From contig NZ_JBNIEU010000003.1 in NCBI RefSeq assembly GCF_049985285.1, positions 248,001 to 312,000 on the forward strand: a stretch of DNA of 64,000 nt, read 5' to 3'. Shown here in pieces: positions 17,444 to 25,832 of this stretch; within the stretch, counting starts at the first letter, position 1, and every line of letters begins with the position of its first letter. Made by a program: the position numbers and the translations under genes. The notes beneath the pieces are model-generated. The model had not been told where the DNA came from. It worked only from the letters and a program-made list of their open reading frames with translations, and did not search any database. Source of the DNA: Aestuariirhabdus sp049985285 (GTDB lineage: Bacteria > Pseudomonadota > Gammaproteobacteria > Pseudomonadales > Aestuariirhabdaceae).

Positions 17444-18733
17444 CTACCACAGTGTCATGGAATCCAAAAACAGTTGCTTAAGATCCTCGGCAGACGCCGG
17501 TCGCGGCGACAGCTTGGTCACCCGATGCTGGGGCAGCGTGCCGGCCACCAGTTTGTCTACATCCTCGGGGCCGTAACCAACACCGGACAGGCCATTGGGC
17601 AGGCCGCAATCACGGATCATCTTGACGATGGCACTAGAGAGCACCTCCCCTGCATCCTCGGGGGCGGCATCGCTGATATCGTTGCCCATCAGCTGCGCAC
17701 AGTGCAGATGCAGGTGAGGGTTGGTCGGGGCGGTAAAGCGGAACACCGCAGGCGCGTTGAGCACTACGGCCATACCATGGGGCACGGTGGGGTGGTCGGT
17801 GATGTAGCCTTCGGGTTTGTAGTCCTTAACCATGCCCGCGACCGGGTAGGACATGCCGTGGGGAAGGTGCACGCCGGAGTTTCCGAAGCCAATACCGGCG
17901 TAGGTCGCCGCGAGCATAATTTGTCCCCGGGCCTCTTCATCATCGGGGTTGTTGGTGACACGTACCAGATTGCTGGCGATCATCTCCAGGGTCTTGCAGG
18001 CCCAGATATGGCTAATCGGGTTGGCGCCCTGATAGGCGGGGCGTAGCGCCGGGGAGGCCGCAGCAGGGCGCTGGTTGTAGGGCAGTGCGGTGATCGACTC
18101 GATGGCGTGGCTAAACTGGTCCAGTGCGGTACAGGCGGCGACCATAGGTGGCATGGTGCGGGTGTTGTCCGGGTCGATAATTCCCATGATAGGGCGCAGG
18201 GCACGGTGGGCGATACCGGTCTTGGCTTCCATCTCCAGAAAATCAAAGATCGCGACCCCGGTGGTTTCGCTGCCGGTACCCGCGGTGGTGGGTACGCAGA
18301 TCATGGGCTTCAATGGCCCCGGTACCGGAGACCCCTTGCCGATCGGGGGGTTAACATACTCCAGCAGGTCGGCAGGGTAGGTGGCGTAGAGGTTAGCGGC
18401 TTTGACGGTGTCCATGCTGGAGCCTCCGCCCACGCCAACGTAACCGTCAAAATTGCCGGCGCTGGCGAAGGTGATCGCCTCTTTAAAGGAGAGGTCGGTG
18501 GGCTCTACGCTGGTCTGGTCGAACAGCACTGCGTCGAGGCCTGCCGCCTTGAGCGACTCCATCACGGTGACCACCGCGGGGTTGTTGGTCAGGTTGGGGT
18601 CGGTGACCACCATTACCCGGCGTGCGCCGAGGTTTTTCATATCCTCACCGATCTCACGGGTGGCCCCGACCCCGTATTTGATGCTGGAGGTATCCATGGT
18701 GAAGATATGCTCCATCCTCTGCGTAGTGCTCAT
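17444..18733 (-). CDS. Hydroxyacid-oxoacid transhydrogenase (iron-type ADH family)
   Basis: A 429-residue member of the iron-containing alcohol dehydrogenase superfamily. It resembles the animal ADHFE1/HOT protein closely: RPAYQGANPISHIWACK, GIGFGNSGVHLPHGMSYP and the tail GTLPQHRVTKLSPRP are shared landmarks. HOT moves reducing equivalents from a hydroxyacid such as 4-hydroxybutyrate to 2-oxoglutarate with bound NAD. The NAD block GVGGGSSMDTVKAA and metal ligands in ALDQFSHAIES and GVHLPHG are visible. The start at 18733 has an AGGAAA site and family-like MSTTQRMEHIFTMDTSSIKYG; the 55 open codons upstream look non-coding. Confidence 0.85.
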   Translation of the reverse strand: MSTTQRMEHIFTMDTSSIKYGVGATREIGEDMKNLGARRVMVVTDPNLTNNPAVVTVMESLKAAGLDAVLFDQTSVEPTDLSFKEAITFASAGNFDGYVGVGGGSSMDTVKAANLYATYPADLLEYVNPPIGKGSPVPGPLKPMICVPTTAGTGSETTGVAIFDFLEMEAKTGIAHRALRPIMGIIDPDNTRTMPPMVAACTALDQFSHAIESITALPYNQRPAAASPALRPAYQGANPISHIWACKTLEMIASNLVRVTNNPDDEEARGQIMLAATYAGIGFGNSGVHLPHGMSYPVAGMVKDYKPEGYITDHPTVPHGMAVVLNAPAVFRFTAPTNPHLHLHCAQLMGNDISDAAPEDAGEVLSSAIVKMIRDCGLPNGLSGVGYGPEDVDKLVAGTLPQHRVTKLSPRPASAEDLKQLFLDSMTLW

Positions 18734-19001
18734 AGCCGTTTCCTGTTGTTTGTTGTTGTTAGAGTTCGCCCGCCGGTGACAGGCCTGCGGATGAGTCGTT
18801 TCAGCATAGTCCCTTTGCCACCATTGCCCAATAGGCTGAAGGTCGTGGTTTGATGTCGCTTTATTATCGTGAAGCGGGCTAAAAAGAGGCGCTCTCATAC
18901 TCAGCTGCTATAGTGATATGTGGATTGTTGTCCCTGCGTATTGTAAGTGTATTGCGTGGGGATCTCTTTGAATGTGGTGCTATTTGGCTGGAGGAAACTG
19001 C

Positions 19002-20135
19002 ATGGCGGTATCGGTGGCTGTACCCAAGGAGATCAAAAAGGGGGAACGACGTGTAGCGATCATTCCCGAGGTGGCAACGCGCCTGCAGGGACTCGGCGCT
19101 AGTCTGGTGTTGCAAAGCGGAGTGGGGATGTCGGCAGGCCATGCCGATGAGCTTTTTGTCGACGCAAAAATTTATAAGGCGGGTAAGAAGGTCATCGAAT
19201 CAGCAGATGTTTTACTGAAGGTGCTGCCTCCAACCCCCACTGAGGTGGCGGCGATGAAAAAGGGCACGATCTGTGTCAGTTTTATGGCCCCCTTCGCTAA
19301 CGACGAGGGTATTGTGGCGATGAAGGAGCAGGGTATCACCTCTTTTGCGATGGAGTTGATTCCCCGTATCTCCCGTGCTCAGTCGATGGACGCTTTGACC
19401 TCGCAAGCCTCGCTGGCGGGGTATAAGGCGGTGTTGATGGCAGCGTCTATTTCCGGCAAGTTTTTCCCTATGTTGACGACAGCGGCAGGAACCATACGAC
19501 CCTCCAAGGTGTTGGTGGTCGGAGCCGGAGTGGCAGGGTTGCAGGCGATCGCTACGGCGCGGCGCCTCGGCGCGATTGTGGAAGCCTACGATGTGCGCTC
19601 GGCGGCGCGGGAGCAGGTAGAGTCCCTGGGGGCACGCTTTGTTGATACTGGCGTGTCGGCCGATGGACTGGGTGGGTACGCTCGCGAGCTGACCGACGAG
19701 GAGAAAACTCGCCAGCAAGAGGTGCTTGCCCAGCGGGTAGCGGCCTCCGATGTGGTGATTACCACGGCGGCGATTCCGGGGCGCCCTTCGCCGCGCATTA
19801 TCACCAAGGAGATGGTCGAATCGATGCATGCCTGTTCGGTGATCGTCGATATGGCGGCTGAAGGTGGCGGTAACTGTGAATTGACCCAGGTCGATGAGCA
19901 GATCGAGCACAACGGGGTGACGGTCTATGGCCCGTTGAATGTCCCCAGTATGCTGGCGATCCACGCCAGTGAGATGTACGCCAAGAATCTGCTGAACTTC
20001 TGCAAACTATTGATCAACGAGGGCGAGTTGTCGATCGACTGGGAAGACCAGGTGTTGACCGACAGTTGCCTGACCCATGACGGTGAGATCCGCTTCGAAC
20101 CGGCGCGGGAACGGATTGAAGGAGAGAAGTCATGA
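19002..20135 (+). CDS. pntAA: NAD(P) transhydrogenase alpha-1 subunit
   Basis: A 377-residue NAD(H)-binding domain I of the proton-translocating transhydrogenase. It opens MAVSVAVPKEIKKGERRVAIIPE. The Rossmann block is VLVVGAGVAGLQAIATARRLGA near 169-190, with YDVRSAAREQVESLGARF just after. It ends before any membrane segment, unlike the fused E. coli PntA, so the alpha subunit is split here. A GGAGGAAA ribosome site precedes the ATG at 19002; 10 open codons further upstream are unlikely to be used. It overlaps pntAB by 4 bases. Confidence 0.94.
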   Translation: MAVSVAVPKEIKKGERRVAIIPEVATRLQGLGASLVLQSGVGMSAGHADELFVDAKIYKAGKKVIESADVLLKVLPPTPTEVAAMKKGTICVSFMAPFANDEGIVAMKEQGITSFAMELIPRISRAQSMDALTSQASLAGYKAVLMAASISGKFFPMLTTAAGTIRPSKVLVVGAGVAGLQAIATARRLGAIVEAYDVRSAAREQVESLGARFVDTGVSADGLGGYARELTDEEKTRQQEVLAQRVAASDVVITTAAIPGRPSPRIITKEMVESMHACSVIVDMAAEGGGNCELTQVDEQIEHNGVTVYGPLNVPSMLAIHASEMYAKNLLNFCKLLINEGELSIDWEDQVLTDSCLTHDGEIRFEPARERIEGEKS

Positions 20136-20425
20136 TTGAAGGTTGGGCAGCAATCTACATATTTCTATTGGCTGGGTTTACCGGCTACGAGGTCATCGCG
20201 CGGGTGCCGGTCATCCTGCACACACCGCTGATGTCGGGTTCCAATTTTATCCACGGTATCGTACTGGTAGGAGCGATGGTTGCGCTGGGGCACGCGAATA
20301 CATTGGGTCAGCAGCTGGTCGGTTTTATCGCTGTGCTATTGGCGGCAGGTAACGCCGTCGGAGGCTACGTGGTGACCGAACGAATGCTGGAGATGTTCAA
20401 GAGCAGCAAGGGGGGTAAGGGCTGA
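20132..20425 (+). CDS. pntAB: NAD(P) transhydrogenase alpha-2 subunit
   Basis: A 97-residue membrane subunit with three helices (about 6-25, 41-58, 62-83). It corresponds to the C-terminal membrane part of E. coli PntA. The block PVILHTPLMSGSNFIHGIV is typical. It overlaps pntAA by 4 bases and pntB by 1 base, so translation is coupled and subunits are made in step. Confidence 0.94.
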   Translation: MIEGWAAIYIFLLAGFTGYEVIARVPVILHTPLMSGSNFIHGIVLVGAMVALGHANTLGQQLVGFIAVLLAAGNAVGGYVVTERMLEMFKSSKGGKG

Positions 20426-21837
20426 TGGTTATTATGATTCAAGCCAGTTACTTCCTGGCAGCGGTGCTCTTTATTCTTGGGCTTAAACAGATGAGTTCGC
20501 CGGTAACGGCGCGCCGGGGAATCCTCTGGGCAGGCGTGGGTATGGTGTTGGCGACTCTGGTCACCTTCCTTGATCCGTCGCTGCATGGGGTTTCTAACTA
20601 CGTATTGATGGTGATTGCGATTGCTGTTGGTGGCGGTTACGCCTGGCAGAAGGGCAAGTCCGTTCCCATGGTGGATATGCCGCAGATGATTGCGCTGTTC
20701 AATGGCATGGGTGGTGGCGCGGCCGGAGCGATCGCGGCGGTGGAGCTGTTTGGTGCTATCGACCAAACCCAGGGTATCCCCGGCATCGGGGTGAGCACGA
20801 TTCTCAGTACCGATGTGGCGATTGTGGCGATCGTGGGTGCGTTTATCGGAACCCTGTCCTTTAGTGGGTCGCTGGTCGCCTGGGCTAAGCTTGATGGTCG
20901 TTTCAAGAGGACTTCGCTGGTTCCGCAACAGCATTGGGTCAATCTGATACTACTGGCGGTGGTGGTCTACCTTGGGGTGCGTTTGTTCGACACCGATAGC
21001 ACCCTGGTTGTATTGCTGTTCTTCGCGCTGGTGCTGGTGCTGGGGGTGTTTGTGACCACCCCGGTGGGTGGCGCCGATATGCCGGTGGCGATCTCCCTCT
21101 TTAACGCCCTTACGGGTCTTGCGGTGGGTCTGGAGGGGTACGTACTCGATAACGCTGCAATGATCATTGCCGGTACGGTTGTGGGTTCGGCGGGCACCCT
21201 GTTAACCCAGTTGATGGCCAAGGCGATGAACCGCTCGGTATGGAATGTACTGTTTGGAGGTTTCGGTCAGGCCAGTGCGGGCGGAGAGGCGAGCGAGATA
21301 GAGGGATCAATGAAGGAGATCCAGAGCCAGGATGCATCGATTATGATGGCCTATGCCAGCCAGGTGATCATCGTGCCGGGCTACGGTATGGCGGTCGCCC
21401 AGGCCCAGCATAAGGTGTGGGAGCTGGCTGAGTTGCTGGAAGAGAACAACGTATCGGTCAAGTTTGGTATCCACCCGGTGGCTGGGCGAATGCCGGGGCA
21501 TATGAACGTGCTGTTGGCAGAGGCCGGTGTGCCTTACGACAAGATATTCGATATGGATGAGATCAATCCCGACTTCCCGTCCGCGACGGTGGCGCTGGTG
21601 ATCGGTGCCAATGATGTGGTCAATCCCGATGCGCGCAATGACAAGTCGAGCCCGCTCTATGGCATGCCGGTGCTGGATGCGGCTAAAGCGGAGAACGTCA
21701 TTGTGGTTAAGCGTGGGGCCGGAACCGGCTTTTCAGGTGTTGAGAACGCACTGTTCTATCAGGAGAACACGCAGATGCTCTATGGCGATGGCCAGAAAGT
21801 GGTCGGTGACCTGATTCAGTACCTGAAAAAGCTCTGA
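20425..21837 (+). CDS. pntB: NAD(P) transhydrogenase beta subunit
   Basis: A 470-residue subunit with about nine membrane helices followed by the NADP(H)-binding domain III. The nucleotide motif GYGMAVAQAQHKVWEL and the block GIHPVAGRMPGHMNVLLAEA, with VIGANDVVNPDA, are visible near 315-400. With pntAA and pntAB it forms the inner-membrane pump that uses the proton gradient to reduce NADP with NADH. A strong hairpin follows about 20 bases after the stop. Confidence 0.96.
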   Translation: MVIMIQASYFLAAVLFILGLKQMSSPVTARRGILWAGVGMVLATLVTFLDPSLHGVSNYVLMVIAIAVGGGYAWQKGKSVPMVDMPQMIALFNGMGGGAAGAIAAVELFGAIDQTQGIPGIGVSTILSTDVAIVAIVGAFIGTLSFSGSLVAWAKLDGRFKRTSLVPQQHWVNLILLAVVVYLGVRLFDTDSTLVVLLFFALVLVLGVFVTTPVGGADMPVAISLFNALTGLAVGLEGYVLDNAAMIIAGTVVGSAGTLLTQLMAKAMNRSVWNVLFGGFGQASAGGEASEIEGSMKEIQSQDASIMMAYASQVIIVPGYGMAVAQAQHKVWELAELLEENNVSVKFGIHPVAGRMPGHMNVLLAEAGVPYDKIFDMDEINPDFPSATVALVIGANDVVNPDARNDKSSPLYGMPVLDAAKAENVIVVKRGAGTGFSGVENALFYQENTQMLYGDGQKVVGDLIQYLKKL

Positions 21838-21856
21838 CGCAGATCGTTTCGGTAAT

Positions 21857-21901
21857 CGGTAAACAAAAACGGCAGCCAATGGCTGCCGTTTTTGTTTACC
21901 G
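21857..21901. terminator. Bidirectional terminator, perfect 22-bp stem
   Basis: From 21857 to 21901 the sequence is an uninterrupted inverted repeat with a GC-rich GGCAGCC/GGCTGCC core flanked by AAAAA and TTTTT. It therefore has a T tract on either strand. It lies between pntB and the convergent small gene and should stop both transcripts. Confidence 0.9.
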
Positions 21902-21910
21902 TAGATGCTA

Positions 21911-22246
21911 TCAAGCGATAGGTGCGGCCTGGCCTGCTAGGCGAACCCTGAACTGTTGCTCCTGCAGCTGAAACTGCTGCTGGATGCTTTGGGTCAGGTG
22001 CACGATGGTATCGATTACCTGGGTATGGCCGTCGTCGGTATGGTCCAGTTTGATGCGACAGAGGTCGCCACAGACCAGTCCATCCTCCACGCGCTCGCCT
22101 TCGCAGCTGTCCTGAACGGCGTGCTCGCCGAAGCGATGTTGTAATTTTTTCACCATCATCTGGCTCAGGGTGCAGCAGTTTTGCGGGCAGCCTGGGGCTA
22201 TATCCAGCAGTAATCCCAGAGATTTTTGCGTGCTTTGATGGTTCAT
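21911..22246 (-). CDS. Small Cys-containing protein of unknown function
   Basis: A 111-residue protein that I do not recognise. Six cysteines occur: CPQNCC near 20-25, SC near 48, and VCGDLC near 58-63. These could bind a metal or form disulphides. There is no signal peptide or membrane segment, so a cytoplasmic metal or redox role would fit better, but this is only inference. The tail is Gln-rich and helical (SIQQQFQLQEQQF). The ATG at 22246 is chosen because AGGAG lies 6 bases upstream of it. It ends just beside a bidirectional terminator. Confidence 0.6.
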   Translation of the reverse strand: MNHQSTQKSLGLLLDIAPGCPQNCCTLSQMMVKKLQHRFGEHAVQDSCEGERVEDGLVCGDLCRIKLDHTDDGHTQVIDTIVHLTQSIQQQFQLQEQQFRVRLAGQAAPIA

Positions 22247-22419
22247 GACGGCTCCTACGCTGTCTGACATTTACTTGTACTGATGATTGGGTCGGTGGGC
22301 TGTTTCTGCTCTCTGATCTGACCTCTGACCTCCAGCATCTCCTGTTCCCGTTTATGGCTGGAACCCTAAGCGTTGTCGGCGTGCCGATCAAGGAACTTTC
22401 TCACAGTTCGTCGGGATCA

Positions 22420-23307
22420 CTACTCGCTGCCGTTGCCTGACACTCGAGTTATGGCGGTGAGTTGCTCGGCACTGTCATCAAGCCCCAGCGTGACCTTCAC
22501 CCTTCCAAGGCGCGATAACGCATCGCAGTGGGTACCGCCGCAGGGGATACGGATCTCTTTGCCATCGAGGTGAGTATGCCACTCTCTTCGGGCCAGTAGC
22601 GGCAGTGGCTCTCGATTAACGCTGATGGGGCTGCCCTGGGATACCCAGTGCCTGAGGCAGGCATTAACGGTGCTTTCGACCCGTCCGATCGTATCGACCA
22701 AGCGCTGACGGTCGAAGCCTTTTTTGCGCAGGGATTTTCCAAGCCGATACCGGTCGCGGCTGTTATGGGTATCAATCTGCGAGTGCTCGATGGCCAGGCG
22801 GTCGAAGTCGGGGCTACCGTAGGCATCCACGGGTACCGATTTGCGCCAGTAGCTGGCAAGTGCCCGGTTTAGTGCCAGTGACATTAGGTGGCAGGCGCTG
22901 TGGGCCTGACTGAGACCTGCTCGGTAATCGGTATCGAGGTGAAGGCTGACCTGATCGCCTTCGCGTAGGGACAGTGTTCCGGGTGCGCAGTCGATGCGGT
23001 GAGCGATGCAGAAAATCCAACCCGTTTCGCCTCGTTTGACAGCAATCGCCTGGCCGATACAAAACGGTCCGGCAGGGTCACGGGTCGCGGCAATAAGGCA
23101 GTCACTCAGGGGCCAGCGTAAGCTCCCCATCTCAAGAACACCCTGGTCACCAGGTTGGTCGGGCCACTGGTAATCCCGGGGGTGGAAGTTGCTTTGCCCG
23201 GTGATCACCCAGCAATGGGTGTCGGATTCGGGGTCGTTGATGATGCGTTGGACCGAGGTCATCAACGCAGGGCGGTAGTAGTCGGTGAGGGTTTCTTCCA
23301 AGGGCAT
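22420..23307 (-). CDS. Alanyl-tRNA editing protein, AlaX-like
   Basis: A 295-residue stand-alone editing domain related to the C-terminal half of the AlaRS editing region. AlaX proteins hydrolyse mischarged Ser- or Gly-tRNA(Ala). Zinc-ligand motifs are both present: HSACH near 135 and CGGTHC near 255. The N-terminal part has the HPRDYQWPDQPGDQG block, comparable to the barrel region of longer AlaX forms. No clear ribosome site was seen before the ATG. It is monocistronic or loosely linked to the upstream isomerase gene. Confidence 0.85.
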   Translation of the reverse strand: MPLEETLTDYYRPALMTSVQRIINDPESDTHCWVITGQSNFHPRDYQWPDQPGDQGVLEMGSLRWPLSDCLIAATRDPAGPFCIGQAIAVKRGETGWIFCIAHRIDCAPGTLSLREGDQVSLHLDTDYRAGLSQAHSACHLMSLALNRALASYWRKSVPVDAYGSPDFDRLAIEHSQIDTHNSRDRYRLGKSLRKKGFDRQRLVDTIGRVESTVNACLRHWVSQGSPISVNREPLPLLARREWHTHLDGKEIRIPCGGTHCDALSRLGRVKVTLGLDDSAEQLTAITRVSGNGSE

Positions 23308-23349
23308 CGGTGATCGCGCTCTTATAGGATGGCATTTGCGACGGGTTTG

Positions 23350-24543
23350 CTAGGCCCCTGCAAGCACTCGCCGCGCCTCCATTAATCCAAGAAACAGGTG
23401 GTAACCGGTGCTGCCCGGAAGGTCGTAGGGGTGAGGTTGGTTATCCCGTTGCAGGTATTCATGCCAGCGCCCGTCGGGCTGCAGGTAATGGGCGAAGAGA
23501 TAATCGAGCTGTTTATAGAGATTGCACAGGTCCTGAGGCTCGCCCTGCAACTGATAACGGATCGCGCGGGCCTTGATGCACTCGGTGACGGGCCAGATTC
23601 GTTTACTGGTATCGACCGGCTCACCACTGCGGCTCACTTCATTATAGATGCCGCCCAGCTGGGTATCCAAACCGTGCACCTCTGCCCAGCGATAGAGTGC
23701 TTCGGCCTGAGCGCAGCGCGCTGGAGAGTTGCGGCTGATATCGTAGTCCATCAGGAGCCAGTACCACTCGTAATGGTGGCCGGGTTCGATCAGGTGCCCA
23801 CGCTCCTGGTGGGGGCGCCAATTGTCGTCAAAAAACTCCCCCAGGGTGGAGCTTTCAGCATCAAAGAAGTACCGCTCGAAAAGGTCCAGAATGCTGTTGG
23901 CCAGCTGTCGATAGCGACCCTGCTGCCCACCTTTTTCGGTCTGGTAAAGCGCGATAAACGCCTCCAGAAGGTGCATGTGGGGGTTTTGGCGACGGATAGC
24001 CGGGCGAGGGTTCCAGTGGGCGTCGGCGGCCTCAAAGAAACCCCCGCTGGCCGGGTCGCGCAGCTTTTGCAGCAGGATGGCGGTGGTATTGGCCGCCATC
24101 GAGAGGGCAGTTTCGTCCTTGAATGCCCGGTAGTAGTGGGCGCAGGCGAAGAGGACGAAGGCGTGGCCGTAGGCGTCTTTGGTGGCGTCTTTTACGCGGC
24201 CATTGTCATGGGTGCTGAAAAACCAGCCGCCTTGGTCCCGATCGAGGTAGTGGGCGCAGAGAAAATCGAACCCCTGGCGGGCAGCGTCGGCGTCTTCCTG
24301 CAGACCTTTGGTCGCGTAGGCGAGGCTGTAGACGAAGATTTGCCGGCACTGCACCAGCAGTCGTTTGGTGTCGACCGGTTGGGGTTGCAGTTGTTGGTTC
24401 AGTCGCTCGAAGAAGCCGCCGTGTTGCTGGTCTATGCCGTGCTCGCGCCACATCGGCAGCAAGGCCCCGAACAGATAGTGTTCGATGCGGGCCAACTGCC
24501 TGTCGGCAGCATTACCCAGTGGTGAGGAGAAGGAAGTCGTCAT
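23350..24543 (-). CDS. AGE-family sugar epimerase/isomerase
   Basis: A 397-residue (alpha/alpha)6-barrel protein of the N-acylglucosamine 2-epimerase family, which includes mannose isomerases, YihS and cellobiose epimerases. Histidines that serve as catalytic bases in this family are visible in QNPHMHLLEA near 187, EPGHHYEW near 248 and STGYHLFLGLM near 382. Mannose/fructose (or lyxose/xylulose) isomerase is the likeliest activity, judged by the RLLVQCRQIFVYSLAY and EPVDTSKRIWPVTE blocks. The exact sugar cannot be fixed from the sequence. No sugar transporter lies nearby. Confidence 0.8.
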   Translation of the reverse strand: MTTSFSSPLGNAADRQLARIEHYLFGALLPMWREHGIDQQHGGFFERLNQQLQPQPVDTKRLLVQCRQIFVYSLAYATKGLQEDADAARQGFDFLCAHYLDRDQGGWFFSTHDNGRVKDATKDAYGHAFVLFACAHYYRAFKDETALSMAANTTAILLQKLRDPASGGFFEAADAHWNPRPAIRRQNPHMHLLEAFIALYQTEKGGQQGRYRQLANSILDLFERYFFDAESSTLGEFFDDNWRPHQERGHLIEPGHHYEWYWLLMDYDISRNSPARCAQAEALYRWAEVHGLDTQLGGIYNEVSRSGEPVDTSKRIWPVTECIKARAIRYQLQGEPQDLCNLYKQLDYLFAHYLQPDGRWHEYLQRDNQPHPYDLPGSTGYHLFLGLMEARRVLAGA

Positions 24544-24651
24544 AGTTGCCGGGGGCGATTACCGGGGCCAGAGAGTGAAAGCCCATTATAGCGGGGGGGC
24601 GGTTGCCAGCGATAGCTCCGGTTTGTCCTTTTATGCGGGTCGATATTCGCT

Positions 24652-25539
24652 CTAGCGGTGCTTGTGGGCACGGTATTGGGTGGGGGATACCCCCAGTATT
24701 TTGCTGAACAGGCGCGAGAAATAGTAGGCGTCGTCGTAGCCAAGCTGGGCCGCCACCTCCTGAATGCTCTTGTCGGAGATATCGAGCTGGTAGCAGGCGT
24801 GCTGCATCTTGAGGTGAATGAAATGCTGGATGGGGGAGTATCCTGTGAGCTCTTTATACTTTTTGGAAAAGTGGTACTTGGAGATACTGGCGCTGGCAGC
24901 GATGGTATCGAGGTCGAGATGCTGGTGCAGGTTTTCCTGCATCAGACTGTGAATACGGTCGAGGTCGAGGTAGCTGCCCGACTTCAATTTCAGTCGTGGG
25001 CGAATCACTAGCGCCACGTAACTGAGCATCTGCGCGATATGGTTGGAAGCATAGATGAAATTATCCAGCTGGTAGCCACCATCGCGCAGACTCATCAGGC
25101 TACCAAAGTCGCTGAGGAGCTTCGCCTGCAAACCGGTTTGGAGTACCGGTCCTTCCGCCAGCTGTTGCAGGCGATCCATCATCAAGTCACTGTGCAGTCC
25201 GTCAAAATGAAACCAGTAGAGGGTCCAGGGGTCGTTCGGAGCGGATTGATAGATGTGGGATTGCCCTCGAGGGAGGAGGAGGAGTTCGCCCGCGTGAATC
25301 CGGTAGTGCTGGCTGCCCAGCCGGGCTTCGCCCGAGCCGTGAGTACAGAACATCAACAGGTTGTCGTCGTGATGACGCCGCTCCATACGGTGGTTGGTGG
25401 CGTTGGGATAGTAACCAAAGCCCAGTGGGTAACAGTCCTGGGTCAGTGGGTGTGCGGCCAGTTTTCGCACCAGGAAATCAGGGGTTATAAAACGAATTCC
25501 TTCGACTGGGAGCGGCCAGCCAGACGATATATCATTCAT
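24652..25539 (-). CDS. mmsR: AraC-family regulator, likely MmsR-type
   Basis: A 295-residue regulator with an N-terminal cupin-like sensor (HAGELLLLPRGQSHIY near 81-96) and a C-terminal double helix-turn-helix. The HTH blocks are SKYHFSKKYKELTGYSP near 220-236 and AAQLGYDDAYYFSRLFSKILG near 264-285. It is transcribed away from the valine-degradation operon, the arrangement of mmsR and mmsAB in Pseudomonas aeruginosa. I therefore infer that it activates mmsA in response to a valine catabolite; the effector is not visible in the sequence. Confidence 0.8.
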   Translation of the reverse strand: MNDISSGWPLPVEGIRFITPDFLVRKLAAHPLTQDCYPLGFGYYPNATNHRMERRHHDDNLLMFCTHGSGEARLGSQHYRIHAGELLLLPRGQSHIYQSAPNDPWTLYWFHFDGLHSDLMMDRLQQLAEGPVLQTGLQAKLLSDFGSLMSLRDGGYQLDNFIYASNHIAQMLSYVALVIRPRLKLKSGSYLDLDRIHSLMQENLHQHLDLDTIAASASISKYHFSKKYKELTGYSPIQHFIHLKMQHACYQLDISDKSIQEVAAQLGYDDAYYFSRLFSKILGVSPTQYRAHKHR

Positions 25540-25704
25540 AACAGTTTGAAAAATATAGTAATAGTTGATTTCATGTTAGTTTTCTAGGCTAAATTTGTAT
25601 AGCAAAATAGTCCATCACGCGAGCAATTTAGTCAATCCTTATCCGCTGGGCATCGTGGTACAAATGATGCTGTCTGCAGCTATTCAAAAAGGCGAGGCGA
25701 TGAT

Positions 25705-25792
25705 CTATAACAAAACAGGATCGGTCGCCGTCTCTACGCCACAGTCTTAGCAATACCGGTATCTCTACCTATAACAACAGCTATAACAACAG
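25705..25792. repeat. CTATAACAACAG direct repeats before mmsA
   Basis: Two exact copies of CTATAACAACAG lie head to tail at 25769-25780 and 25781-25792. A looser copy (CTATAACAAAACAG) lies at 25705-25718. They lie in the 293-base gap between the AraC regulator and mmsA. AraC proteins commonly bind direct repeats, so these are candidate operator sites, but slippage is also possible. Confidence 0.5.
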
Positions 25793-25832
25793 CAGTATTC
25801 ACGATAACGCTACAACCGATGGGTGACCTACG

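Noticed and set aside
23398..24525. 375-codon plus-strand frame opposite the AGE isomerase
   Set aside because: Antisense to a gene with conserved catalytic histidines; its own translation has no recognisable motif.
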